DNA from: Actinomycetospora chibensis
Lineage (GTDB): Bacteria; Actinomycetota; Actinomycetes; Mycobacteriales; Pseudonocardiaceae
Assembly: GCF_028737215.1 (NCBI RefSeq)
Contig: NZ_JAQZAM010000014.1
Location: forward strand, 149,784 to 213,783
Reading direction: 5' to 3'
DNA: 64,000 nucleotides
The translations under genes and the position numbers were made by a program. The notes beneath the pieces were generated by a model, which saw only the letters and a program-made list of their open reading frames with translations, had not been told where the DNA came from and searched no databases. This document shows positions 17,748 through 26,992 of this stretch, piece by piece (positions within the stretch are counted from its first letter, which is position 1; the number at the start of each line of letters is the position of its first letter).

Positions 17748-18746
17748 TCAGGAGGCGGGCGCGGGCCCCGAGGGCCCCGTCGGCTCCGCCCCGTCGGCGA
17801 GCAGTTCCTCGGCCAGTGCGCGACCGATCTGCTCGGCGTCCTCGGTCTCTCCGGTCGCGGACCCGCGCACGAGTGCGCCGTCCGCCGTGGTGGCCACCGC
17901 ACGCAGCGACAGCCGTACGACGACATGGCCGTCGTCGTCGAGGTCCTCGACGACCTCGGCGAGCGCCCCGATCGGGGCGCTGCAGGGTGAACCCAGCGCG
18001 CTGAGCACGGCGCGCTCGGCGGCCACGGCCACCGCGACGCCCTCGTCGTGCAGGGTGGTGCGCAGCAGGTGCTCGAGCGCCGCGTCCTCCGAGCGGCACT
18101 CGCAGGCCAGAGCACCCTGGGCGGGCGCGGGCAGCACCTGGAGGGGGTCGAGCACCTCGGTGACCTCGCCGACCCGCCCGAGACGGGCCAGTCCGGCGCG
18201 GGCGAGCACGACCCCGTCGAGCTCGCCCCGGGTCACCTTGGCGATCCGGGTGTCGACGTTGCCCCGGATCGGCACGAGCTCGAGGCCGAGCCCGAGCGCG
18301 CGGATCTGCGCGACCCGCCGCGGCGAGCCGGTGCCGACCACCGCGCCGGGCGGCAGCTCCCCGAGCACCATCCCGTCGCGGGCCACGAGGGCGTCGCGGG
18401 GGTCCTCGCGGGCCGGTACGGCGGCCAGCGTGAGGCCCGGCACCGCGGCGGTCGGCAAGTCCTTGTAGGAGTGCACCGCGACGTCGATCTCGTCGGCGAG
18501 CAGTGCGTCGCGCAGTGCGGTGACGAACACTCCGACGCCGTCCATCGCGATCGGCGTGCCCGCCGCCTGGCTGCGGTCGCCGTCGGTGGAGATCGTGACG
18601 ACCTCGACCGTGGCGCCGGCGTCGGTGAGCGCCGAGGCGACGATGTCGGTCTGGGTGCGCGCGAGCAGGCTCGCCCGTGTGCCGATCCGGATCGTGCGCG
18701 CGTCGTTGCCCGTCAATGGCGGCGCGTCCGTGGCGTCGGCGGTCAT
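17748..18746 (-). CDS. hemC: Porphobilinogen deaminase (hydroxymethylbilane synthase) HemC
   Basis: Polymerises four porphobilinogens into hydroxymethylbilane. The 332-residue product begins [15 protein letters not shown] after a 17-residue leader, carries [16 protein letters not shown] and IRGNVDTR for cofactor and substrate binding, and the dipyrromethane cofactor cysteine in [13 protein letters not shown] (about residue 266). The ATG at 18746 overlaps the hemA stop (ATGA). The very long open frame continuing upstream runs antisense-like through hemA in another frame and is a shadow. Confidence 0.95.
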   Translation of the reverse strand: MTADATDAPPLTGNDARTIRIGTRASLLARTQTDIVASALTDAGATVEVVTISTDGDRSQAAGTPIAMDGVGVFVTALRDALLADEIDVAVHSYKDLPTAAVPGLTLAAVPAREDPRDALVARDGMVLGELPPGAVVGTGSPRRVAQIRALGLGLELVPIRGNVDTRIAKVTRGELDGVVLARAGLARLGRVGEVTEVLDPLQVLPAPAQGALACECRSEDAALEHLLRTTLHDEGVAVAVAAERAVLSALGSPCSAPIGALAEVVEDLDDDGHVVVRLSLRAVATTADGALVRGSATGETEDAEQIGRALAEELLADGAEPTGPSGPAPAS

Positions 18747-20140
18747 CGCCGCCCCCCGGGAGCCCGGGTGTCGACGGCCAGCGCCTGGTCGACCTCGTCG
18801 CCGGGCTCGACGCTGGTGGTCAGGGTGCTCGACTCGGTGGCGGCCAGCACCGCGGGCGTCTGCGGGTCGAGCTCGAACAGCTCGCGCAGCGCCTCGGCGT
18901 AGGTGTCGCCGCCCGGGGACTGCGCGAGGCGCTTGACCTGCACCGTCGGGGTGTGGAGCAGCTTGTCGACGACGCGGCGCACGGTCTGCGCGACCTCGGA
19001 GCGGGAGCGCTCGTCGAGGTCCGGCGTGCGGCCGTCGAGACGCAGGAGCTCGGCGTCGACGACCTCCGCGGCGCGCCGGCGCAGGGCGGTGACCGTCGGG
19101 GTGACCTCGGCCGTGCGCTGCGCGGCGAAGTAGGCGCGCACCTCCTCGGCGACGACCGTGCGTGCCTCCTCCACGGCGATCCCGGCGCTCGCCGAGCGCA
19201 GCCGCTCGCCGAGGGCGGCGAGGTCGACGACGGTGACGCCCTCGATCTCGGCGACGCGGGGGTCGACATCGCGGGGCAGGCCCAGGTCGCAGAGGACGAG
19301 CGGGGCGGCGCCCGTGTCGCGGCCCGCCAGCCCACGGCGCACGTCGTCCTCGCCGACCACGGTGCCGACGGCGCCGGTGCAGGCCACGACGAGGTCGGCG
19401 GCGGCGATCTCGGCGGCCAGCGCGTCGAGCCCGACGGCGCGGGCGGTGGCACCCTCGGCGCGCAGGGCCACCGCGAGGCGCTCGGCGTTGGCCTCCGAGC
19501 GGTTGGCCAGCACGAGGTCGTCGACGCCGCCGCGGCGCAGGTGCGCGGCCGTCAGGGCGCCCATGGACCCGGCGCCGACCACGAGCGCGCGACGCCCGGC
19601 CAGTCCCCGCAGGGCGGCCTCGGCGTCGGAGAGGGCCTCGGAGACCACCGAGGCGCCCGCCGCGTCGATCCCGGTCTCGGCGTGGGCACGCTTGCCGACC
19701 CGCAGCGCCTGCTGGGCCAGCTCGTGCAGCACCCGGCCCGCCGAGCCGAGCTCGCGGGCGTCGGCGTAGGAGGCGCGGAGCTGGCCGAGGATCTGCGCCT
19801 CGCCCACGACCATCGAGTCGAGGCCCGCGGCCACCGAGAACAGGTGCTCCACCGCCGAGCCCGCGTAGTGCACGTAGAGGTGGTCGGTGAGGTCGGAGAC
19901 CTCGGCGTGCGCGTGGCGGGCCAGCACGGTCGAGACCTCGGTGAGGCCGCCGTGGAAGGTCTCGACCACCGCGTAGATCTCCACGCGGTTGCAGGTGGAG
20001 ACCAGCATCGCCTCGGTGACGTGCTCGCCGGTGAGGAGCTCGTCGAGCACCTTGCGGGTGTCCTCGGGCGACACGGCGACGCGCTCGAGCACCGGCACCT
20101 CGGCGGTGCGGTGCGAGACGCCGACCAGGAGCAGGCTCAT
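18743..20140 (-). CDS. hemA: Glutamyl-tRNA reductase HemA
   Basis: First enzyme of the C5 pathway: reduces glutamyl-tRNA(Glu) to glutamate-1-semialdehyde with NADPH. It has 465 residues. The N-terminal catalytic domain carries GVSHRTAEV and the nucleophilic Cys50 in [16 protein letters not shown] follows, then the NADPH-binding [12 protein letters not shown] and ANRS. The C-terminal dimerisation helix is present, with a longer than usual tail of about 45 residues. It overlaps rex upstream and hemC downstream by ATGA, so the whole operon is coupled. Confidence 0.95.
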   Translation of the reverse strand: MSLLLVGVSHRTAEVPVLERVAVSPEDTRKVLDELLTGEHVTEAMLVSTCNRVEIYAVVETFHGGLTEVSTVLARHAHAEVSDLTDHLYVHYAGSAVEHLFSVAAGLDSMVVGEAQILGQLRASYADARELGSAGRVLHELAQQALRVGKRAHAETGIDAAGASVVSEALSDAEAALRGLAGRRALVVGAGSMGALTAAHLRRGGVDDLVLANRSEANAERLAVALRAEGATARAVGLDALAAEIAAADLVVACTGAVGTVVGEDDVRRGLAGRDTGAAPLVLCDLGLPRDVDPRVAEIEGVTVVDLAALGERLRSASAGIAVEEARTVVAEEVRAYFAAQRTAEVTPTVTALRRRAAEVVDAELLRLDGRTPDLDERSRSEVAQTVRRVVDKLLHTPTVQVKRLAQSPGGDTYAEALRELFELDPQTPAVLAATESSTLTTSVEPGDEVDQALAVDTRAPGGRR

Positions 20141-20931
20141 CGGGAGAACACCTCTCGCGGGGTCGGTCGCGACGGGGCGGCGGGACCGGCCGCGGGCACC
20201 GTGCCGTGCCGGCGCGCCACGTGGAACGACAGGACCTGCATCTCCACCGCCAGGTCGACCTTGCGCACCTCGACCCCGGCCGGCACCGAGAGCACCGTGG
20301 GCGCGAAGTTGAGGATGCTGCGCACGCCCGCGGACACGAGGTGGTCGCAGACGCGCTGCGCGGCCTCCGCCGGCGTGGCCACCACGCCGATCGTGACCCC
20401 GCGCGCGGCACACACGACGTCGATGGCGTCGGCGTGCTGCACCTCGACGCCGTCGATGACGGTGCCGACGAGCGCCGGGTCGACGTCGAAGAGGGCCGCG
20501 ACCGGGAAGCCGCGCTGGGCGAAGCCGCCGTAGCGGGCGAGCGCGTGCCCGAGGTTGCCGACCCCGACGAGCGCGACGGCGTGCGGGCTGTCCAGCCCGA
20601 GCGTCGCCTCGACCTCGGCGGTCAGACGGGAGACGTCGTACCCGACGCCCCGGACACCGGAGGAGCCGATGAGGGAGAGGTCCTTGCGGAGCTTCGCGGA
20701 GTTCACCCCGGCCGCCGCGGCGAGCTCCTCACTGGACACGGTGCCGCGGCCGTCGGCGAGCAGGGAGGTGAGGACGCGCAGGTAGACGGCCAGGCGGGCC
20801 ACCGTCGCCTCGGGCACCGGGCGGGAGGCGGACTCCTCGCCACCGTCGGCGTCCGGTGCGAGGTCCACCCCGGGCGGTCGGCTCGAGGGCACCGCGCGCC
20901 GAGCGGGCCGGGTGCCGCGGTCGACCGTCAC
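20137..20931 (-). CDS. rex: Redox-sensing transcriptional repressor Rex
   Basis: NADH/NAD+-sensing repressor. The 264-residue product has a 35-residue disordered leader, a winged HTH ([25 protein letters not shown], about 65-90, then GVRGVGYDV) and a Rossmann domain starting [20 protein letters not shown] binding releases DNA, inducing respiration and, in Streptomyces, its own rex-hemACD operon. A matching operator overlies the promoter here at 21043-21060. The stop overlaps hemA. Confidence 0.95.
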   Translation of the reverse strand: MTVDRGTRPARRAVPSSRPPGVDLAPDADGGEESASRPVPEATVARLAVYLRVLTSLLADGRGTVSSEELAAAAGVNSAKLRKDLSLIGSSGVRGVGYDVSRLTAEVEATLGLDSPHAVALVGVGNLGHALARYGGFAQRGFPVAALFDVDPALVGTVIDGVEVQHADAIDVVCAARGVTIGVVATPAEAAQRVCDHLVSAGVRSILNFAPTVLSVPAGVEVRKVDLAVEMQVLSFHVARRHGTVPAAGPAAPSRPTPREVFSR

Positions 20932-21249
20932 TTCCGGGCGCCTCCTGTCATGCCTGCATCACCACGCCGTCGCGGGGTTCCCGCACCCGCGGCCGTGCAC
21001 CACGCGGACGTCCCTGGATCGGATCCAGAGCAACGCTAGCGCTCGTGAACGCACGCACAAAATCGCCGCGGGCCCTCCGGCCGTGGGCTCGACCACCCTC
21101 CGCGCCGGCGCGGACCCGCGCCGTGTCGTGTCGACCGGCGGAGGCCTCCAGTCTGCCAGTCGGCGCTCCGCGACGCGTCGTCCACACCGGCCTGGAGCAG
21201 CACGGGGCGGTACTCGGCCGTCCCGGTGCGCCGTCCGGCCCCGTTCGGG
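20932..21249. other. rex upstream region (318 bp)
   Basis: Lies between the start of rex and the end of the Tat ferritin-like gene, both on minus. It contains the predicted rex promoter and Rex operator near 21033-21060. The segment 21070-21249 is GC-rich without a credible gene. Confidence 0.6.
21033..21060 (-). promoter_or_regulatory. rex promoter with overlapping Rex operator
   Basis: On the minus strand, TTGTGC (21060-21055) and TAGCGT (21038-21033) form -35/-10 elements with a 16-nt spacer. The 18-bp site 21043-21060 matches the Rex palindrome TTGTGA-N6-TCACAA at 10 of 12 fixed positions and covers the -35 and most of the spacer, so Rex binding should block transcription. Confidence 0.7.
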
Positions 21250-21918
21250 TCAGACCGTCAGGGCGTCCGGGCCGAGCGCTCCGGCGGTGGGGTCCGTGGG
21301 TGCGGTGGGCGGCCGCCCGAGCAGGAAGTCCGCCGTCGCGCCGTGCATCGCGGAGACGGGCGCGACGCCCGCCGCGAGGGCGACCGTCGACGTCCCGGTG
21401 GCGCTGCCGGCGATCGCGGTGATGGTGGCGGTGACGGACGCGGTGACGTCCGCGGCGAGTCCCAGCAGGTCGACGGGGGCGACGGCGGCCACGAGGCGGC
21501 CGCGCAGCGCGGGCTCGACGGTGAGGGGATAGCCGTCGATCGGGGGCCGCCCGGCGTTCGTCAGCAGCCGGTTCCACGCCTCGGCGTGCGCGGTGTGCTG
21601 GGCCGCGGCCCCGGACAGGAAGGCCGTCACCACCCCCGGCACGGAGCCGTACCGACCCTGGCCCGCGCCGGTGCCGGCCTGGCCGAGGAGATCGCCCGCG
21701 AGGCCGGAGAGCGCGGCGGCGACGGCCATGAGAGCCGCGTCACCCTCGTACACGGGGGCCGGCGCGGTGGTCGTGGTGCTCGGCGGCGGCGGCGGCGTGC
21801 CCGCCGGGGCGGGGGTCCCGGGCGGCGCGGTGTTCGTGCAGGCGGCCAGCGCGGCCGCGCCCGAGAGCGCGCCCAGCCCGAGCAGGAAGCGACGCCGCGT
21901 CGTGCCGGGCCCGGTCAT
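21250..21918 (-). CDS. Tat-exported ferritin-like lipoprotein
   Basis: 222 residues. The signal peptide has a twin-arginine motif (TTRRRFLLGL, 6-15) and a lipobox ending ALAAC (Cys 27), so it should be a Tat-exported lipoprotein. After a Pro/Thr-rich linker (28-50) comes a helical domain with HTAHAEAWNRLL, which resembles ferritin-like (DUF4439-type) four-helix domains; metal ligands are not fully conserved, so iron binding is uncertain. ATGA overlap with the upstream gene indicates an operon with another ferritin-like protein and a glutaredoxin-like protein. Confidence 0.7.
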   Translation of the reverse strand: MTGPGTTRRRFLLGLGALSGAAALAACTNTAPPGTPAPAGTPPPPPSTTTTAPAPVYEGDAALMAVAAALSGLAGDLLGQAGTGAGQGRYGSVPGVVTAFLSGAAAQHTAHAEAWNRLLTNAGRPPIDGYPLTVEPALRGRLVAAVAPVDLLGLAADVTASVTATITAIAGSATGTSTVALAAGVAPVSAMHGATADFLLGRPPTAPTDPTAGALGPDALTV

Positions 21919-22502
21919 CCCAGGGCCCCCTCGATCGCCGGCGACGCCTTCTCCGTGGGGAAGAGGACGTCGGGGAAGCCGACGGTGCCCGCCCCGGGCG
22001 GCAGCGCGACCAGGTCCGGGGGCACGGCGACCAGGTCGGCGCGCCCCGTCGAGAGCAGCGCGCCCAGCGTCAGCAGCAGGGCCTTGCGTCGGGCGGCGGC
22101 CGTCGCGTGCCCCAGGACCGTGCCCCGCACGTCGGGGGACGAGAGGTCGACGACGTCGGCGACGAGGGTCTGGGCGAGGACGTCCTCGAGGGTCAGCAGG
22201 AGACCGACGACGTCCCCCGGCCCGCGCACCGTCGGCAGGGCCTGTTCCACCACCGCGGCGTACTTCGCGTTCGCCGAGGTCTGCACCCGCCCCCCGGCGG
22301 TGCGGGTGGCCCGGGCGAGGTCGGTGCGTGCGCGGTCCAGCTCCTGCACCGCGGTGGCCAGGAGGGCGCGGACCGGCGCGAGCGCGGTGCCGCCGCCGGC
22401 GTACGGCAGTCGCTGCAGGCGTGTGTAGGTGTCGGAGGTGAGCTCCACCAGCGACGAGGCGGTCTGCAGGGTGGGCACGTCCGCGGCCGTCGGCGCCGTC
22501 AC
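21915..22502 (-). CDS. Ferritin-like helical protein (DUF4439-like), cytoplasmic
   Basis: 195 residues, almost entirely amphipathic helices, without a signal peptide. Segments such as LLATAVQELDRARTDL and AKYAAVVEQALP suggest a helical bundle; the pairing with the Tat lipoprotein next door supports a ferritin-like label, which is tentative. The GTG at 22502 overlaps the glutaredoxin-like stop (GTGA) and its own stop overlaps the next ATG. Its role may be partner or co-regulated stress protein. Confidence 0.55.
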   Translation of the reverse strand: MTAPTAADVPTLQTASSLVELTSDTYTRLQRLPYAGGGTALAPVRALLATAVQELDRARTDLARATRTAGGRVQTSANAKYAAVVEQALPTVRGPGDVVGLLLTLEDVLAQTLVADVVDLSSPDVRGTVLGHATAAARRKALLLTLGALLSTGRADLVAVPPDLVALPPGAGTVGFPDVLFPTEKASPAIEGALG

Positions 22503-22876
22503 GGCACGTCCCCGCCCGTGAGGGCACGGACCAGGTCGTCCGGCTCGATCCGCCACGAACCGATCTCGACGCCGTCGACGAGCGTGACGGGGATGCGGTC
22601 GCCGTACTCGGCGCGCCACTCGGAGTCGGTGTCCGCGGCGTCGACGTCGACGACGACGTGCTCCTCGCCGACCCGCGCGCCGATCTCCCGCACCACGCCC
22701 TCCATCCGGTCGCAGGTCCGGCAGTCCGCCCGCACGAGCACGACGATCCGGGGGGTCTCCACGTCCGATCCCGCGTCCGGGCCCGAGTCCGAGGAGGCGC
22801 CCGACCCGCCGGGTCGACCGCCCGCCGCACCGCCCACCGACACGGTCGCCCGCTCGTCGGACCGTTCGTCCGCCAC
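22499..22876 (-). CDS. Glutaredoxin-like protein (DUF836 type)
   Basis: A thioredoxin-fold protein with the redox motif CRTC in IVVLVRADCRTCDRMEGVV and the cis-Pro segment RIPVTLVDGVEIG; the C-terminal WRIEPDDLVRAL completes the fold. The fold itself needs only about 80 residues. I place the start at GTG 22876 (125 residues) because GGAGG lies 10 bp upstream; the frame is open to an earlier start at 22945. A similar gene sits beside hemA in mycobacteria (recalled Rv0508). First gene of a three-gene operon. Confidence 0.75.
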   Translation of the reverse strand: MADERSDERATVSVGGAAGGRPGGSGASSDSGPDAGSDVETPRIVVLVRADCRTCDRMEGVVREIGARVGEEHVVVDVDAADTDSEWRAEYGDRIPVTLVDGVEIGSWRIEPDDLVRALTGGDVP

Positions 22877-23139
22877 CGGCTCGTCGCCTCCCTCCGGGGC
22901 CCTCGCCTCGCACCGCCCCTGCCTCGCCCGGCGGCAGTCTCCCACGGTGCCGTGACCTCCACGCTAAGCCCCACGACGACGCCGAACGGCCGCTCATCGC
23001 ACCGTTGCTGCAGGTCGGAGAGGGTCACCCCTGCCGTGGGCGCGCCGGTGTCAGGGGCCGTCGCGCCGCACGTATGCTCCCGCGACGAGGCCTCCTCACC
23101 GGGGGAACCGGTCGGGAAACGTCGATCGAGGGAGAGGGC

Positions 23140-23226
23140 ATGTCCGACGCTGCCGGTCGTCACGACCCGGCGCGCGCGCACGCTCTCGGGGCCTCCGGCC
23201 TCCCGTCCCCGCCCGGAGCAACGTGA
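23140..23226 (+). CDS. 28-codon leader ORF before the BldN-like sigma gene
   Basis: ATG at 23140 follows GGGAGAGGG at good spacing. The ORF encodes 28 residues (MSDAAGRHDPARAHALGASG...) and its TGA overlaps the GTG start of the sigma factor as GTGA. The arrangement suggests translational coupling or a leader peptide controlling sigma synthesis. It is too short to judge by composition and may instead be a displaced true N-terminus. Confidence 0.45.
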   Translation: MSDAAGRHDPARAHALGASGLPSPPGAT

Positions 23227-24329
23227 GGCGCGCGGCACCCGATCCCGCCGACGAGCCCGGCGCCGGCCGCCCCCCGGCCCGGGGCGACGCCCGGCGCGGC
23301 ACCGGCGCGCGCGGCGCCACCGGGACCGACACCCCGCCCGAGCCCGTGATCGACACCCGGACCAACGGCCACGGGAACGGCCACGCCCACGGCCACGCCG
23401 GGCACCACGGCCACGGCACCCCGACGGCGTCACCGCCGACGGCACCGTTCTACCCCGCGCAGCGTCGGCGCGAGGACACCTGGCCCCCGCCGGCGGGCGA
23501 CGGGGCCCCGGCACCCCGGACGGGCTCCGGCCCCCTCCCGGGCCCGCCGCCTACCCCGACCGCGCACCCGCCGACCGTCCACCCACCCACCGGGCACGCA
23601 CCGACCGGGCCCGCGCCGATCGCCGACCCGGGCGAGCCGACCACCGGCCTCCCGATCGCCGACCCCGGCGTCGCCGTGCCGGCCGTCCCGGCCGACGGGC
23701 CGCCCCCGCTCGCCGAGGACGGCTCGGAGAGCGTGGACGCCGACGAGCTCCCCGAGGACCTCCCCGAGGAGGGCGCCTCGGCCGAGGGCTGGGCGCTCGT
23801 GCGGGCCGCGCAGGACGGCGACACCGACGCCTTCGGTCAGCTCTTCGACCGCTACCACGACACGGTCTTCCGGTTCGTGCTCTACCGCCTCGGCGACCGG
23901 CCCGCCGCCGAGGACCTCACCCAGGAGACCTTCGTCCGCGCCTACCGCCGGATCACCTCGGTGAGCTACCAGGGCCGCGACATCGGTGCGTGGTTCGTCA
24001 CCATCGCCCGCAACCTGGTCCTCGACCACGTGAAGTCCAGCCGCTACCGGCTCGAGTCCGCGACCGCCGAGGTCGCCGACGTCGCGCCCGGCAGCCTGCG
24101 CCCCGGTCCCGAGACCGAGGTGATCGCGGGCGCCACCCACGCCGAGCTGCTGAAATGCGTCGCCAAGCTGGGCGACGACCAGCAGGAGTGCATCGCGCTG
24201 CGCTTCCTCCAGGGCCTCTCCGTGGCCGAGACCGCGGACATCATGGGCCGCAACGAGGGGGCCGTGAAGGCGCTGCAGCACCGTGCGGTGCGCCGCCTCG
24301 CTCAACTGTTGCCCGAGGGTCTGCGGTGA
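23223..24329 (+). CDS. bldN: BldN-like ECF sigma factor with long N-terminal extension
   Basis: A 368-residue ECF sigma factor. The sigma part occupies residues 187-368: region 2 (DAFGQLFDRYHDTVFRFVLYR...AEDLTQETFVRAYRRI) and region 4 (QQECIALRFLQGLSVAETADIMGRNEGAVKALQ), very close to Streptomyces BldN. The first 186 residues are a Pro/Ala/Gly-rich, disordered extension with a His-rich patch (HGNGHAHGHAGHHGHG, about 46-61) and an acidic end. Streptomyces BldN is made as a pro-protein with an N-terminal extension removed by proteolysis, so this is probably a pro-sigma as well. The next gene is RsbN-like, and the rex-hem block nearby repeats the Streptomyces neighbourhood. Confidence 0.75.
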   Translation: MRRAAPDPADEPGAGRPPARGDARRGTGARGATGTDTPPEPVIDTRTNGHGNGHAHGHAGHHGHGTPTASPPTAPFYPAQRRREDTWPPPAGDGAPAPRTGSGPLPGPPPTPTAHPPTVHPPTGHAPTGPAPIADPGEPTTGLPIADPGVAVPAVPADGPPPLAEDGSESVDADELPEDLPEEGASAEGWALVRAAQDGDTDAFGQLFDRYHDTVFRFVLYRLGDRPAAEDLTQETFVRAYRRITSVSYQGRDIGAWFVTIARNLVLDHVKSSRYRLESATAEVADVAPGSLRPGPETEVIAGATHAELLKCVAKLGDDQQECIALRFLQGLSVAETADIMGRNEGAVKALQHRAVRRLAQLLPEGLR

Positions 24330-24366
24330 GTCACAACGATGTGGTTCGAACCGCACACCGCAAAGA

Positions 24367-24394
24367 CGTAACCGGTCGCCCGTCCGGTCGTTTT
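24367..24394 (+). promoter_or_regulatory. Predicted BldN-type promoter for the RsbN-like gene
   Basis: CGTAAC (24367-24372), a 16-nt spacer, then CGTT (24389-24392). This equals the -35/-10 arrangement I recall for sigma-BldN promoters (CGTAAC-N16-CGTT). It sits between the sigma gene and its presumed anti-sigma gene, implying autoregulation. Confidence 0.65.
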
Positions 24395-24453
24395 GCCCAT
24401 CGACGAGCACGGCGCGCACGCAACGTGACGCGCGGACGATGAGGACGGGCGGA

Positions 24454-25770
24454 ATGTCGAGCGGGTACGACGGGGACGACGAGCTGTTCGCTCGCGTCTG
24501 GGCGCAGCGGGACGCGGCGGAGCGTCCGGCGCCCCCCGATCCCCGCCGGGAGCGCCCCCAGGAGCACCTCGACCCCGAGCTCGCCCGCGTCCTCGACGTC
24601 GCCGCCGCCCTGCGCACCGCCGGTCGCGCGGCGCAGGGTCCCGACGCGGCCACCTCGGCCCGCATGCGCGCCGCCGTGATGGCCGAGATCGGCGGCGGCA
24701 CCGCCGACGGCGCGACCCGCGAGCGCACCCGCGTGCTGCGCTCCGAGGACCCCGGTCCGGCCGGTGGTCGGGGGGCCGGCCGGGCCGGTGCCACCACCCG
24801 CCGGGAGAGCCGCGAGAGCCGGGGCGGGACGCGTCCCGCGGACCGTCGCCCCGCCGCCCGCGCGACGTCCCGGCGCTCGGGCGCCCGCCTGATGTCGTCC
24901 TTCGTCACCGGCGCGTGCGCCGTGATGCTGCTCGGTGCCCTGACAGTGCTCCTCAGTCGCGGCGCCCTGCCCGGCGAGATGCTCTACGGCATCAAGCGCG
25001 CGTCGGAGAGCGCCGAGATCGGCCTCACCAGCGGCCAGGAGGCCAAGGGCCTCAAGCACCTCGACTTCGCCTCGACCCGCCTCGAGGAGGTCTCGGACCT
25101 CATCGAGCGCCAGGCCGCCACGGCCGCCGGCGCGGGGCCGGTGGCCGCCGGGATCGGCCCGGACGAGGCCGCCCTCGTGCTGGAGAACCTCCGGGCGTTC
25201 GACGAGCAGGCCCGCACCGGGTCGCGCCTGATCCTGCCGCTCGCCGCCCAGCCCACCGGCCCGTCGCCTGCCGAGCTGGGCGAGTGGGCCCGCTCCCAGT
25301 CGGCCCGCCTCGACACGCTGAGCCCCTCGCTCGACGGCGACGGGCGCACCGCCGCCGCCGGCTCGCAGCAGATGTTGCAGCGCATCGACGAGCGGGCCAC
25401 CGCGTTCGGCGGGCCCGAGCGCTGCGCGACCGGTGACGCGTCCGACGACCTGGGCCCGCTGCCGACCGGCGCCTGCGACCCCGCCTCCGGGTCGGACGAC
25501 CCGCAGGCCACCGCGACCCCGACCCCGGAGTCCACGACCACGAGCACGACGTCGAGCACGACGACGTCGAGCACGTCGTCCACGACGACGTCGCGGAGCG
25601 AGACGTCCACCCGCGAGGACGATCCGGACGACTCCGGCTCCTCGTCGGGCTCCCGCGAGCAGCGGACCTCCACCCCGGACCCGGTCCAGGTCCCCCTGCC
25701 CGTGCCCCTGCTGCCGCAGGTCGACGTGCCGCCGCTGCTGCCGGGTCTGCCCGGCCTCAGCCTGGGCTGA
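24454..25770 (+). CDS. rsbN: DUF5667 membrane protein, probable anti-sigma factor RsbN
   Basis: 438 residues. An N-terminal cytoplasmic part (1-145) includes FARVWAQRD and a helical stretch, as expected for a sigma-binding domain. A single transmembrane helix follows (about 150-170, SFVTGACAVMLLGALTVLL), then the DUF5667 signature LPGEMLYGIKRASESAEIGL, a helical extracytoplasmic domain and a Ser/Thr-rich tail ending in a Pro/Leu-rich segment. The ATG at 24454 is preferred to 24439 because GAGG lies 9 bp upstream. It follows the BldN-like gene and carries a BldN-type promoter, the genetic setting of rsbN. Confidence 0.65.
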   Translation: MSSGYDGDDELFARVWAQRDAAERPAPPDPRRERPQEHLDPELARVLDVAAALRTAGRAAQGPDAATSARMRAAVMAEIGGGTADGATRERTRVLRSEDPGPAGGRGAGRAGATTRRESRESRGGTRPADRRPAARATSRRSGARLMSSFVTGACAVMLLGALTVLLSRGALPGEMLYGIKRASESAEIGLTSGQEAKGLKHLDFASTRLEEVSDLIERQAATAAGAGPVAAGIGPDEAALVLENLRAFDEQARTGSRLILPLAAQPTGPSPAELGEWARSQSARLDTLSPSLDGDGRTAAAGSQQMLQRIDERATAFGGPERCATGDASDDLGPLPTGACDPASGSDDPQATATPTPESTTTSTTSSTTTSSTSSTTTSRSETSTREDDPDDSGSSSGSREQRTSTPDPVQVPLPVPLLPQVDVPPLLPGLPGLSLG

Positions 25771-25793
25771 CCGGTCGCGCCCGGCGCGACCGG
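25771..25793 (+). terminator. Hairpin terminator after rsbN
   Basis: A perfect 10-bp inverted repeat (25771-25780 with 25784-25793, loop CCG) begins immediately after the stop codon. Confidence 0.65.
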
Positions 25794-25917
25794 GTGTGCG
25801 GCCGGGGTTCCCGTCTAGGGTGGACGGGCACCGCCGAGGACGCTCCCGTCCCGCCCCGGCGGCCCGGTCCCGGGACGGACACGACACGGGCGGCTACGAC
25901 ACGGGGAGGACCCGGCG

Positions 25918-26967
25918 GTGGGACGACGGCGCGAGCGCCGGGTGCAGGCGGAGCGCGACGCGGCGCGACGCGCCGGGGAGGCCTCCGCCGAGGCCGCGGT
26001 GCGGGACGCCGCCCTCGGCACGCCCACCGCCTCGGAGCTCCTCGAGGCGGTGCCGGACGGTGCCGGCCCGGACGCCGCCGGTGGTGTCGACGGCGCCCCG
26101 GACGGCGAGCTCTCGGGCGGGGGGCCGGCGGCCGCGGCCGCGTCGGCCGACGCCCCGGACATCCACCAGGTGCCGCCGTCGACGCGCGTCCCGCCCGACC
26201 TCACGGCCGCGGCGTTCTTCGACGTCGACAACACCATGATGATGGGCGCGTCGATCTTCCACTTCGCCCGTGGCCTGGCCGCCCGGAACTTCTTCTCCGG
26301 CTCCGACATGCGCGGGTTCGTCTGGCAGCAGCTCAAGTTCCGGCTCGGCGGCGAGGGCTCGCCCGAGGACGTCCGCGCCCACCGCGAGCAGGCCCTGTCC
26401 TTCGTGGCCGGTCAGCCGGTGGCCGAGCTCGTCGAGCTCGGTGAGGAGATCTACGACGAGCTGATGGCCGACCGCATCTGGGAGGGCACCCGCGCCCTCG
26501 CCCAGATGCACCTCGACGCCGGTCAACGGGTCTGGCTCGTCACCGCGACGCCCCTGGAGCTGGCGCGCATCATCGCGCGCCGTCTGGGCCTCACCGGCGC
26601 TCTGGGCACGGTCGCCGAGAGCGAGGACGGCGTCTTCACCGGCCGCCTCGTCGGCGAGCTGCTGCACGGCCCGGCCAAGGCGCATGCCGTGCGCGCCCTC
26701 GCGGCCCGTGAGGGCCTCGACCTGCGGCGCTGCGCGGCCTACTCCGACTCGGTCAACGACGCCCCCATGCTGTCCGTGGTGGGCACCGCGGTGGCTGTCA
26801 ACCCGGACTCCGACCTGCGTCAGATGGCCCGGGAGCGCGGCTGGGAGATCCGCGACTTCCGGTCCGGACGCAAGGTCGCCCGCATCGGCGTGCCGTCGGT
26901 GCTGGGCGCGGGCGCCGTGGCCGGCGCAGTGGTGGCCGGCGCGGCCTACCGCCGCCGCGTCAGCTGA
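25918..26967 (+). CDS. HAD-IB family phosphatase (SerB1-like)
   Basis: 349 residues. A 95-residue Ala/Arg-rich, disordered N-terminus precedes the HAD hydrolase core: motif I FFDVDNT (D102, D104), motif II VTATP, motif III with the lysine of HGPAKAHAV, and motif [13 protein letters not shown]. The C-terminus ends in a hydrophobic [14 protein letters not shown] segment that may associate with membrane. It belongs to the HAD-IB subfamily that includes phosphoserine phosphatases, but members of this type often act on lysophospholipid-type or other phosphomonoesters. GTG start with GGGGAGG upstream. The acyltransferase gene that follows on the other strand is also its neighbour in related genomes. 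Confidence 0.82.
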   Translation: MGRRRERRVQAERDAARRAGEASAEAAVRDAALGTPTASELLEAVPDGAGPDAAGGVDGAPDGELSGGGPAAAAASADAPDIHQVPPSTRVPPDLTAAAFFDVDNTMMMGASIFHFARGLAARNFFSGSDMRGFVWQQLKFRLGGEGSPEDVRAHREQALSFVAGQPVAELVELGEEIYDELMADRIWEGTRALAQMHLDAGQRVWLVTATPLELARIIARRLGLTGALGTVAESEDGVFTGRLVGELLHGPAKAHAVRALAAREGLDLRRCAAYSDSVNDAPMLSVVGTAVAVNPDSDLRQMARERGWEIRDFRSGRKVARIGVPSVLGAGAVAGAVVAGAAYRRRVS

Positions 26968-26992
26968 CCCGCCGAGCGACCCGGGGCCAGGC

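Noticed and set aside
24343..24360. GGTTCGAACC resembling a tRNA T-loop
   Set aside because: No acceptor, D or anticodon arms around it; it is just a 10-bp palindrome in the bldN-rsbN gap.
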